From: Bryopsis sp. KO-2023
Lineage: Eukaryota > Chlorophyta > Ulvophyceae > Bryopsidales > Bryopsidaceae
Direction of reading: 5' to 3'
NCBI GenBank assembly: GCA_030272585.1
Contig: BSYQ01000006.1
Span: 6,225,001 to 6,289,000, forward strand
Length of the DNA stretch: 64,000 nt
Part shown: piece after piece, positions 32,144-47,981 of the stretch
How the letters are laid out: each line of letters starts with the position of its first letter
Position numbering within the stretch: position 1 is the first letter of the stretch
The notes under the pieces: model-generated
What the model was told of the DNA's origin: nothing
What the model saw: only the letters and a program-made list of their open reading frames with translations
Databases searched by the model: none
Made by a program: the position numbers and the translations under genes

Positions 32144-35100
32144 ATGGCCGACCGAGTACGTTGCATCAGCCGACCCGTTTCGTTGGATCGATTTCATATG
32201 TTCTTCGAGGGTTGTTTCTTGAGTAGCTTTCTCGTGGGGTGGGCGGTGGCAGGTATTGAAGCGTATCGAGGATACTTTGAACAGCGGGTCCTTCTATGAA
32301 GCCCAGCAAATGTACAAAACCATTTATCATCGCTACTCAGCGAAGGGAATGCATGCAGAGAGCAGAAGAGTCTTGGAGGTATAGAATGAATGTATACATC
32401 TAGAGTTGAGTTCCCATATATTGAAAAAAAAAAAAAGAATCCCAGAAAGTGCAGAAAGAGAAGTAAACAGATAGAAGTTACAACATAATTCCGATTTTAA
32501 AGCAGAAGTAGAAACACTCATCCACTGTTCGAACAGTACAAAGCGATGAACCATTGATTTTGATTGAATTCTATATGCTACCTTGCTTGCAATTTAGAGG
32601 GATTTTGTTAGTTGAATTATAGGTATCTGGAGCAAAAAAAAAAATTCTGACAAAGCACTAGGGATGAAGAATGTCATTATTCCAGAGTTGTCCAGAATGG
32701 GAAATTTGTGCTTGAAAAGAGGGGTTATTTTTTTCCCGATAGATCCATGTATTACCGTTTGGATTCCATGTATTTCTGTTATCGACGATTTTTTTTCTGC
32801 CAATTTCAGGAGGGTGCAAGTCTTCTGTTCAAAAAAAAGCAAGTGACATCAGCAGCAGACCTTGGGATACTGCTTGTGGAGGTGAGGGTCATTATTTTTA
32901 TTTTTTCTCCTCGTTCTTTCTTTTTTTTTTGCGGGGGGGGGGAGGGGGGAGGGAAACACTTGCCCCCTTCAAACACACGTTCAAGCATAGTTTTGCCTTT
33001 TCTATGCAATTCAACAAAACCCCTGCTTGAAAGAGAAAAATTCTTCAGTTGAACATCAGCGTCCATAGAGTGTTGTTTCAAATCGCGCATGTTGGTGTGT
33101 AATGTGTGGAATTTCGTGCATTTTCCCTATGAATATTGAACTGTTCGACTTTTCTGCTTGGAAGGCCTACGATAAGGAGGAAGGATTGGTGCCGGGACAA
33201 GCAGAATTCGATCAAGTGGACAGGGTCCTTCAAAATTTGCCCTCTTCTTCAACAGTCAGTTCAGAAGCTGATTCTGCTCAAACGTCAGAGTGCCTTCGCT
33301 TCATCAACAAAGCAATCAAATGGGCACAAAAGTGAGTTTTGCTTTTGGTCCTCCCGTTGGATACTTTGAGCAAGGTCCAGTAAAAACAACATATTTTTGA
33401 AACATTTGAAATGGGGCAATGATGTTGATAGAATCCTGAAAGTATAGGCTTTGAAAGATTCTGGCTGGTTTATCTACAGGACATTGCAGTGAATTTGGAA
33501 CAGGTCAAATTTAATACAAACATGAAATGCATTAACTAGCGAATGTTTATTTTTTCAAGTTCACTACATTGAGACTAATGGCCTATCCTAAATGAGTGAT
33601 ATTAACTCACCAGTCTAAGAAAAAAGAAGTCAATTTCCCAAAAACTGCGCACTTGTATTGAGAGCAAACAATGTTTTTGTTCAAGTTATTTTTTGGGCTG
33701 AGAAGGGTAGGTGGTGTTCCAGCTGCAAAACGATTTCATTTGAGGGCTGGTGCATTTCTCTGGATGTGGCATGGATGGAAAAGATTGGCTGAGGTCATTT
33801 TACACCACACCAGGGCCCAAGATTGGGCAGGGGTTGCCAAAGGTAAAGCCGTTTAAAGATAAGAATAGAGCAAATAAATGGTAAGCACCAAATTTGTTGC
33901 TGCTTCTTTGCTTGGTCTTCTATGTTGAGCTATGAAGGAATTTCGATTTTTTTTCTCCTTTTTTGCTTTGTTGCTTTTCTTGATTTGGCTTTTTCGTGGA
34001 AGATACAATAGCTTAAAGGGACAAATTGGTGGATATATTTTTGAATCAATTTTTCAAGTAGTCCCTTCAGTTCTGGTAATTGGCTGTGTCCCTTTTGTGT
34101 CGCCGAATCATTTTTGATCTTCCCCCTCCCCTGCTTTTTATTTTAATTTCTTGGGGGGGGGGGGGGATCCATTTTCGCATTTTTTCAAAAGTCTTGGTGG
34201 CAATATGTCACTGCTACAACAAATAAACAAAAAAAAAAAAAATGAATGATAAGTGGACTATTTTTTTTTTGTCGTTCGATTTTCTGAATTTCTGTCCCCA
34301 TCTATTCTTTCTCTGTGTCAGTTTTGAGCGTGTGTGGCGAGCTTTGCCCAACTTCCGAGGAGGAGATGTTGGTCACTAGAGGGGTTCTTCAGGTTGGTTG
34401 CCTCGCACATTGAATTGAATTGAACTTTTTTTTCACAAGGCCAAAACGCTGCGTCCAACCCATTCAAGGAAATATTTTACAGGCTGACTCATAATAAACC
34501 ATCGTTTCATCACAATGTTCATATCTAGCTCTCTACCCCAAAGCCAAACAGAGAAGGCATTGTGTCGAGAACCTCCAGAAAAATGCTGACTGCCTTGCAC
34601 ATATGTCTATTGGTGTTTGGTGGAAAGGTCAATCAAAATCCAGCATGTTCTCAGCTCCACCCTATTTAATCCGCAAATTTTGATGTGACATCCTGAAGCA
34701 CGCATGTTATTAGACCAGAGAGTCGAAACAGGAATTTCCCTTTGAACTAATAATAATAACCTTGTTAAAAAGGACATAACGAAAAAACCTCTATCTACAG
34801 TCGTTAATCTGTTTCAATTTCTTGCTGTGCTTGTAAGTGTGGGTGACAATACCCCCTGTTTAATGGAAGATGGTTGGGGAAAGGGCAAGTCGATCCTGGT
34901 GGTGAATGGTGGTCTGACTGGTATTCAGGTTGTAGCATGGTCTCACAAAGACCAAGAAAATGAACACATATCTGGTGCGAAATCAGTGATGGACACCTAC
35001 ATGAAGCTTAGAGATGGAGGGCCCTTGGATTCTCCGTTGATCCATTTCTCATCGTTTTTACTCCAAGTGAGGGTTCTTCCAAAATATATATTTTCATCCT

Positions 35101-35470
35101 TTAAAGATCTAGGCATCTTTTTGTGTCAGTGGAAAAGCACACTGTCTTTGCAGATGATTTGATGCTCAATTTGGGCAGTTCAGGATTTTGGTGGAACTTT
35201 TGATGTTGATAGTTTTATCGACAGGGAATGGGAAACTTTGCTCCCTCTCCAAAATCTTATTCGTTGTTTTTTTGTTTGCAGGCTTTGGAAGTGCGATCGA
35301 AAGATTTGGTCACACTGTTGAGTTCGAGGTATGCACCTTCTCTGAATCGTGACCCAAATTTGAATGTTTGGGTAGCCAGGGTGGAGGGCCGATTTTTCGG
35401 TGAACCCAATGGAGGTGGATTGATGGGAAACCTGCTCAGAATGCTTGGACCCCAACCTCAACAATCATAG
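32144..35470 (+). CDS. GET4: GET4, tail-anchored protein targeting factor
   Basis: Exons: 32144-32155 (only 12 bases, MADR), 32253-32378, 32810-32881, 33165-33331, 33703-33842, 34322-34392, one near 34802-34834, 34929-35066 and 35282-35470. GET4 landmarks: GSFYEAQQMYKTIYHRY, SAADLGILLVE, FINKAIKWAQ, FLWMWHGWKRLAEVILHH, TSEEEMLVTRGVLQ, DSPLIHFSSFLLQALE and LNRDPNLNVWVARVEGRFFG. The last residues GGLMGNLLRMLG match the usual C-terminus. Length is about 310 residues. GET4 binds GET3 and a GET5/UBL4A partner and hands tail-anchored proteins to GET3. The seventh exon is uncertain: the frame VNLFQFLAVL fits the family and the next exon but needs an unusual donor after exon 6. A two-domain GET3B-like gene lies 6.4 kb away. 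Confidence 0.86.
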
Positions 35471-35912
35471 CTGTCACGTTTATTCAAAATAGGAAGGAAA
35501 ATTCAGGGACAGAATTTTGCAATATTTATGGCAGCTGTGTGTTTCTTTGTCCTCTTTTAATGGACTTCGATGTTATATCCCAGGTTTCAGAATGCATCTT
35601 TGTGTTTCACCTTTTTTTTTCTGTTGGGGTTGAATTTCATTGATATGTGAGGGCTAAAACAATTTGGGTTTGGGGTTTGGATGGTTTTGTTTGTTGTGGC
35701 AAAAAAAGCGTTGCTACTGGTACTTTGTACCAGTCTCCGGAACCCTCTTCCCCCCAAAAAAATTTTTCTATTATTTTTTAAGAGTAATTCTGCATGTCGG
35801 ACTGGAGCAACCAAGACGGCCAGAGTGCACGTTATCCTTTTCACTCAACTTGATTCCACGCGCGCGCGAACTAGCATTGTGGTTGGCATATTCATCGCGA
35901 ACGCACAGAAAA
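35471..35912. other. Intergenic between GET4 and NDPK2
   Basis: GET4 3' region and NDPK2 promoter; no further gene is supported. Confidence 0.55.
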
Positions 35913-37444
35913 ATGGACGCTCGCGCCACTTCTTCCGTTTGTTCGTCGCTTGTCGCCTCCACTGCGCCTAGGTCGCAAGTGGCGTCCAGGGTGCATCGAG
36001 TCCCAAACGCCAACCGTGGGAGTTTTGGAAAGGGACTCAACTCTCGATCTTTTGCTGGGGTAAAACTGACGGCTGCTTCTTCCGCGAGAGTCGTCAGCGC
36101 CTCCAGGGCGAACGCGGTGTCCGTGTCCGCAGAGATTTCGTACGTTATGATCAAGCCTGATGGAGTCCAGAGGGGTTTGGTCGGCGAAATCATCAGCAGG
36201 TTCGAGCGAAAGGGTTTCGCGCTGAAGGGCTTGAAATTGTTCAAGTGTAGCCAGGACTTGGCGGAAGAGCACTATGGGGAACTCAAGACGAAGAAATTTT
36301 TCCCAGCTTTGGTGGAGTACATCATCTCTGGACCAGTAGTGTGCATGGTAGGCATTTCTGTTCAATTTCTCCTTGTTGTGCGCATTCATGACATAATTTC
36401 TTTTTAAACCCCTCAAGTACAAAAGCCAAAGGCACATGCATCAATATTTTGGATGATCTTTCTTCATTTCAGCATCTGCTTCAATACAATAGAGAGAATT
36501 TGGCCAGATGCAGAAATGAGCTGCATTTTAATCTGCTCAAATTTCGACTCCCCACAAGTGATAATTGTTTGAGTTTTAGAATCAATTTTACATTGCCGCA
36601 GAATACGCCCTAATGATGATTTTGTTTTCCATCATATCCCACCATCGCTGGGTTTTCCAGTGGAATCAAGGCGACAAGAAAACATGGCTCAGAAAAATTG
36701 GTTGCTGTCCACCTTGAAGATTCAAACATCTGCAGCAGGAATAACTTTTTCGCATGTCCAATCCAGGACAGTATCAAGTTTTGGGTTTCTCCTTCTCGGC
36801 TATTGGTTACCCTAAGAGGGGGGTAGTGAGTGAGTTTTTTCTTGAATGTTTTCAAAGGTTTGGGAGGGCGATGGTGTGGTGGCTTCAGCTAGGAAATTGA
36901 TCGGCAAAACCGATCCTTTGGAGGCTGAACCTGGCACCATCCGTGGTGATTTCGCTGTGAACAAGGGTCGTAATGTCGTTCACGGAAGCGATAGTGTGGA
37001 AAATGGCGTTCGGGAAACCGGTGAGGACCTCTGCAATTCGTAATGGAAATCCTGCCGGATGCCAGTTTTTCTCTTTCGAGATTTTGTTACATTCAAGATT
37101 TTGAAACTTAGAAAGCCAGGGAAACGAAGAGAATAATAGTTAAGATTAATAAGATTTACTAAGATAATAATAATAAGATTTGAATGCATGCTAAAGCCTT
37201 GAGTGATGGAGGAAATGATGACTGTGCATCGATACCCAATCAATTGAATCTGAGAAATTCCTAATGAATTGGAATCTTGAGGGTAGGGTGATAAATCATC
37301 CTCCATTTGAGGGTCACCATTTAAGACTTTCACATGTTCACCGCTTAAAATTATCGAATTGCCTTTGCGTGTCCAGGGCTCTGGTTTGACGACGATGAGG
37401 TTTTGACATGGGAGCCAACAATGAAACCATGGATTGTGGAGTAA
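35913..37444 (+). CDS. NDPK2: Nucleoside diphosphate kinase 2, plastid
   Basis: Exons 35913-36347, 36858-37020 and 37377-37444 give 221 residues. The first ~75 residues are rich in Ser, Ala, Arg and Val ([19 protein letters not shown]), a plastid transit peptide. The mature enzyme starts near [20 protein letters not shown]. It contains [45 protein letters not shown] and the active-site histidine in [13 protein letters not shown]. It ends [10 protein letters not shown]...PWIVE. NDPK transfers the gamma-phosphate of ATP to other nucleoside diphosphates through a phosphohistidine. Plant NDPK2 is in the chloroplast stroma and also has signalling roles. Splice sites are GT-AG and phases agree. Confidence 0.95.
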
Positions 37445-37878
37445 GAGCCACAGCAATTCTTTTTTTTTTTCTTTGTTTCCGAATTGGTGGATTTTCTTCT
37501 TCTTCTGCTGAAAACTGCCAGTCGAATTTTGGGAATTGTCGAATTTCATTTAATTTCTTTTATTCTTGTCCACTCCTGAAATGATGTTTGATTTTTTTTC
37601 TTTTCTCTCCCCAAAGATCACATCATATTTTACAAATTACATTTTCGTCCTCGTTGTCATCCTGCCTGACTAGTTGGCTTAACGTGTCACTGACTTGCAG
37701 TTCATTTTAAACCCTGAATAAACCTTTCAAGTCTTCGTGCATCTCATTTCCCAATCCCAAAGTAAAAAAAAAAATAGAAATATATGTACTGCGTGCAAAA
37801 AAAATAAAAATATACATACTGCGTGCAAAATGAGTGGCTGAAAATTCTGATAGAGCTCCTTGCCGGGCTTTGCCAATC
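37445..37878. other. Convergent intergenic region
   Basis: Tail-to-tail between NDPK2 and the pseudokinase. Two short copies of an ATATRYACTGCGTGCAAAA element occur near 37778-37830. No gene is supported. Confidence 0.55.
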
Positions 37879-39081
37879 TCATGGCTGGTCCTGTGCAAGT
37901 CGCTCTATCATATGTGCATTGATAATTTCGAGGATTTCTACTCTGGATTGATTACGCTCCACTTTTTCCATCACCTCGGCATCGTTTGCAATGATGTCAT
38001 CATTCATTTGTTTGGCTTTCTCAAATACATCTCCTATGCCTTTGTCAGGCACTTTTTCGATCCATTCATGTCTCATCATACCCTCAAATGACAATCGGTC
38101 GTCAGCCTTCGTCAGGCATTTCGATATCAAATCACGACAGGGCCCATGAACCCCTTCTGGAATTGAGTAGTCCAAGCCTTTGATTTTCCCTATGACTGAC
38201 ATACTTCTGCCTTCGTCAGTCGAGCCAGCCATATCCCCAAAGGCATGTTCACCCACGATCATGTAGTATAGCATCGCACCGCACGACCACACGTTGGCCA
38301 ACCTGGCATCATAACCTGGGTCATTTCCCCCCCTTTCCCACCACTCGATCACTTCAGGCGCCGTGCAAGCGATACGATCGAGAGGAGCCCTACACGAGAA
38401 TGCATCTCAGTTTCTTCTGACAGACGATCGCCAACGAAGAGGTCAGAGCCGAACCAAAAACGCGTTTGGGAAATTCGATCATGAAGCACTGCAAAGTGGC
38501 CGTCCAGCAGCCACGCGTGCGTGAGACTTTCCCTACCTGAGAGCAGAGCGACGCTCGGAGTACCAAAAATCATAGAGCTTCACACTGGGTAGATACAAGT
38601 CCCTCTCTTGCTTCAGAAGGAATTTCTCCAGGTTCAGATCTCCACATGTGAACCCCTTCCTGTGGCAGAATTCGACCGCAATGACGACCTGCTGTAAGAA
38701 CCATCTCGCCAAGGATTCGTCGATTCGTTGCTCCTGCTTGAGATATTCCGACAGAGTTCCGCTGTCCCCGAATTCCATTGCAACCCCAATCTTGCCTGGC
38801 GCCAAGAAGACTCTGTCGAATGCTATGATGTGTGGATGCTTGAGCGATCTGTGGCGCAGGATTGCCTGCTGCACGCGTTCATGTGAATCAGGGGTCGAGC
38901 CGGCCTGAATAAACTTGATGGCGCGCCCAGCGCCGCCGCTAATCCTATCACGTGCCAAGGCGACAAGGCCTGGGCTCTTGGGAGAAATCAAACGAACGAT
39001 GTCGTAGCGGCCGTCTCTCTCTGTCAACTGCCGGGCGCCCTCGAGCAAAGCAGCCCTTGCGGCATCCTCGCTGGACGCCAT
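37879..39081 (-). CDS. SnRK2-like pseudokinase
   Basis: Exons 39081-38537 and 38389-37879 give 351 residues from MASSEDAARAALLEG; an in-frame upstream ATG at 39147 also exists. The fold follows SnRK2: RAIKFIQAG (VAIK lysine kept), KHPHIIAFDRVFLAPGKIGV, ARWFLQQVVIAVEFCH, APEVIEWW, ANVWSCGAMLYYMIVG and a C-lobe ending near MMRHEWIEK. Key catalytic parts are altered. HRDLKLEN is replaced by CGDLNLEK, so the catalytic Lys and Mg-binding Asn are swapped away, and DFG is DFW. The glycine loop is also poor. The frame is open and the protein otherwise conserved, pointing to a maintained pseudokinase rather than a decayed gene. A scaffolding role in SnRK2 signalling is inferred only from family. Confidence 0.8.
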
Positions 39082-40127
39082 TCCCGTTTCTGAATCGAAA
39101 ACAAGCTGGCAGTCAAAACTCAACCAACACAGCGGGACATGAAACAAGTTCGATCAGCGTCCTTGAAACCAGTTGCTGTGGCAGAGGTGCGAAGCTATCC
39201 TGACAGCCCGCGTACCTTGGAGAGGCAAAGACTAGGTGGCTGCCCCCACTTGTGCAGGAATCTCGCCAAAAGAAGCGGACGATACTTTTTCCAGACCAGT
39301 TCAATGCTGGTTCGTGTGAAGCGTGTGCGCTTGCGTCGAGAAACAGCACCGCTTCTTCCGAAACAGGCCACTGAAAAGCACCCGAGAAACGCCAGATTTA
39401 TTAGCTGTCGAACCTCGGCGTGTGATCGGAAGTGTAATCAATCAATTCTGTCAAACTCAGTCGCAGTGGCAAGAAAGTTCCTACCCACTGGAATGCACGA
39501 GTCAGAAGCTGGAGATCTCCTGCCAAACCAAGATGATATTGTGTGTCGAGAATAAGAAAAATGATGCCATCCCATTGCTTTTTCTTCAGAGAGAAAATTC
39601 TGTGAGCAGGCTGATTTGATTCGATTTAAATTCTGTGTCGAACGCATACGTTTGGAAAAATATGTGCTCGATAAAGAGGGCAAGAAACTCTCTTACTGGA
39701 TTCTCAATAGCGTCTTGCTCAACCAACCACGATGCTTTTCCTTGGTTTTATAAAATGACCAATGCAGAAGGTTATGCATCCTTGACTGAGATGAGATCGT
39801 AACATATATGAATAGGATACCTTTTGGAATAATACTTCAGAGAGCTCTGGGTCTGAGGTGGAAACAGAAAACTGCCCCACTCTGAAAAGAGAGGAGACAG
39901 GCATCATCAAAACAGGTTGCAGAGAAAAGCATCTTGAATAAATAAAAAAATCAATGGTAACAATCACCCAAATAGTAAACCCTTATCCCCTTGCTGATAC
40001 AAGCCTAAATAAAACTAAACTTCCAATAAATCCCAAGAATCGAGATATCATATCAGCAGAACGGCCAGCTATGTCTGGTGAACCTAGTCCATTTTCCTTC
40101 CTTTTTGACGTTTCCTTTTTTTTCCCT
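39082..40127. other. Intergenic between pseudokinase and TspO
   Basis: Contains a 138-codon plus-strand frame (39139-39555), basic and without recognised domain; I do not call it a gene. Promoter of the pseudokinase should lie here. Confidence 0.5.
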
Positions 40128-41664
40128 CTATGTCGAGTTGTTGAGAATAGGCTCTTCGCTTTCGGAGGCCCCGATCTTGTCAGCATTTGGGTTGTCGACC
40201 ATGATCTTGTAGTTGAGGGCAGTTGCATATCCCCCCCAAGCCAAGTATGGAAGCATAATGTAGGATGATAGAGGATTCACTGGGTAAAAGGTGACAGTAG
40301 TTGCAACTGCAGCGGCGTCCATTGCTGCAGGGAAAAGCAGTCATACAATTTTCAAAAAACAGCAAACAGATAAGATTTTATTTTTAGACATGGCACAGAT
40401 TCCGGACTGGTGTTTTAATCATATTCGCTCATTTCAAAATAAGGAGGAGCCAAAACCACAACATCGTTGGAATTCGAATTACTCAGAATAAATAGATGTC
40501 ATAAATTTATTTACTTTCTTCAAGGAGTCTCACCGAGAATGTCAGCAAGTGCCCATCCCAATTTCTTGCGATTGAAAAATAGGGGAGTCCATGCAAGATT
40601 GAACAGCAAATTCACTCCATACAAACCCAAGGGAAGCGCTTGCTTTTCAAAGCCTGAAAAGCCAAACAAAAAAAACCTTTCTCTCTTTCCCCAAATATTT
40701 AAGAATTTCATAGATTTCGAAACACTTTCTTTTTTTAAAATCCCCAAAAGCTTCATTTCTTCAGGAATCCTGCTTGAGGATTGACAAAAAGAAAAAGAAA
40801 ACTGAACAGTAACACTGTTTGAAACTGGTCGGGGATTCATCTCCTATCGAAATACTCATACAAGTGCAAAGCACATGCAAATGTTTGGCAATGTGGGATC
40901 AATGCGCTTGCTTCTTCATCAGATCAATGGAAAGTAAATTCAGTGAAAATTCAGAAAAAATAAAAATAAAAAGAAAGGAAACAAAATGGTCAGAACTCAC
41001 CACCCTCCTTAAACACCAGCCAAGATGCAATCCCCATCCCTGTGTAGAGCAATGTCCACATAGGCCCGAACAGCCAGTTCTGCAGAGTAATAACAGTCAA
41101 TAAATAATTTACCAAAATATGCCCGTCAACTGGGAAAACTGGGAAAATACAACATTTTTCTTGTGCAGCTCTATGTCTGACTCACTGGGGGTGTCCATGA
41201 TGGTTTTTTGAGCTTTGGGTACCAGGATTTGATGCTGTCCCCCTGGGTGAGGGCACTCAACACACCGACAGCTAGCGGGATTGCAATACAAATTCCCTGA
41301 ATTTAAAGCAGACAAGGAAATGCTCAACTGCTGAAACAGGAAAAAAAAAGTTGATTCGAAATGGAGATATGCATTCCCCATATCACTCCTTCTCAAACAC
41401 ATTTGAAGACCTTGTTTTATTTTTCACCTCGGATTTTTTCGGAAACTACCATATTTGACATAACATTCGAGAACTGTCATGGCTTGGGATCCAGGTTTTG
41501 TTTTTAAAATTGATATTAGAAAGACACTGTAGATCACCCCCCCTTTCTGGATTTTTGGCAATGTTTTCCTTTGCTCGTTTTATCAAAACTGGAAAGAAAT
41601 TGACGATCTCCGTTTGATCAGCGATTTTTTTTACTTTCCTCACCAGCGATAAACCTTGACCCAT
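40128..41664 (-). CDS. TSPO: TspO/MBR family tryptophan-rich membrane protein
   Basis: Five exons (41664-41644, 41296-41186, 41079-41001, 40653-40534, 40324-40128) sum to 528 bases, 175 residues. Typical segments: [93 protein letters not shown] and [15 protein letters not shown]. These form five membrane helices with the WxPP and ALNxxI family signatures. TspO binds porphyrins and other ligands and is stress-regulated in plants. The N-terminus is short (MGQGLSL from a 21-base exon), unlike the long N-terminal extension of Arabidopsis TSPO. A C-terminal acidic tail of about 20 residues is extra. It is divergent from the GET3B-like gene with 248 bases between starts. Confidence 0.9.
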
Positions 41665-41912
41665 CTTGAACGAGTGAAGAAACAATACGCGGGCGCAGAA
41701 ATAAACTCCTGACAACACGCTGGTGAAACAAACAAAAGGCTGCTGTCCTTCAGCAACAAAGCGCCGCCTCCGTCATATCGACACGTTACGAATTATTAGT
41801 CTCAATCACGATTCGTGATTCACGAATCGTTGGGGCACTTGACGCGAACGTCAGCCGCTTCATTGTAGTTCTTGTGGAGAAGAGTTTTGACGACTGGAAT
41901 CGATACGTGGGG
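41665..41912. promoter_or_regulatory. Probable bidirectional promoter, TSPO / GET3B-like
   Basis: 248 bases between divergent start codons. A palindromic TCACGATTCGTGATTCACGA stretch (about 41804-41827) repeats ACGATTCGTGA and could be a factor-binding site. The motif is seen; its role is inference. Confidence 0.5.
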
Positions 41913-46786
<4,874 letters not shown>

Positions 46787-47981
46787 AAAACTGCCAGGAA
46801 AGCTGACTGGTTCAGGCAATTTTGGCTATGGGGCTTTTTTGGATACCCAAACAAATTTTTTGTTGGTTGTTTCTGGGGGGGGGTTATTGGCTGGTCACTG
46901 GTGTGGACTGTTGCTTACGTCTGAGTGCTAGGGGTTCTGCTTGTGGAAAGTTCTTCCCGACATAACCCTGGATTAAGTATGTTTGAATCCAAACAGCCCA
47001 AATCTGTCATGAGTTGTGGATGGGTGGATATTGTCATTGTTGTGAAAGGAGCTGTTGACATAATAGCACTCAAAACACGTGAGCCATTTGTTCCAGGGAA
47101 TAACAGATGAACCCAATCCCCCTCCCACAAATACAGTGCTACCTGACATTGATTTTAGTACCCTTTCCACAAAAAATAGAATTGCACCAACAGATGTGGA
47201 AGCGAAACGACCACACGAGACTAGCTACTCTTTTGGTATTGGGATCGAAAAAAGGAGTTCGGGTCAGCTCAGAAATGCATACCTGTTCCCTGGACATCTC
47301 TGGTGAATATTGTTCACGAGCACAACACGCCCAAAGCAGTGATTGTAGCAAGGTTATGGAAATTTAGTGCATCAGTTACCTTTTGGGCCAAAAGACTTTC
47401 TCTTTCTTGGACAATGGCACACATTGCATGCACGGGACCAGGAAAAACATTTATGCCACACTTGCATGGAGTGGCTTTTTCTCAACACCATCCAATTCGT
47501 CCAAGTCCAATAGTATTTATGACAGAATTTAAAAAAACCACCAATCCACACCAACGCAAAATTGATCACTCATTAGTTACAGTTCTCAAAACCAAAGCTC
47601 AAATCTGCTCAAAAACCAGCGAAAAAAAACTAAAGATGACACTCTAAGTGGAAGAAAATCACCTAATGGCTTCCAATCATAATGACAACATAAAAACGAA
47701 AATCAATTTTCGTGTCTTCTAGAACAAAACAGCTGAGGGTTTTGTAAACCCTTCATTTGTGCATGACTACACAATCTTTAAAAAAAAAGCCTCCCATGAT
47801 TAAGGCTACCAGTACCATTGTGTTGGAGAAAGCATCAAATCATCCATTGAGTTGAAGAAAATCTCAGGTCCACGCAGGCTGGACCAAAGGAGTTACGACC
47901 GACTTGACCTGCATGATCCAGCAGGAAAATGAAAATGAGCCTCGATACGAAAAAGCTGTTTGAAAAACAAATTAAAACAAT
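46787..47981. other. Convergent intergenic region
   Basis: 1.2 kb between the GET3B-like gene (+) and ALDH (-), tail to tail. Open frames here lack domains. No gene is supported. Confidence 0.55.

Noticed and set aside
39139-39555. 138-codon plus-strand frame near the pseudokinase
   Set aside because: Basic composition without domain or splice partners; it overlaps the pseudokinase promoter.
47303-47647. 114-codon plus-strand frame between the GET3B-like gene and ALDH
   Set aside because: No recognisable domain and no start or splice context; probably chance.
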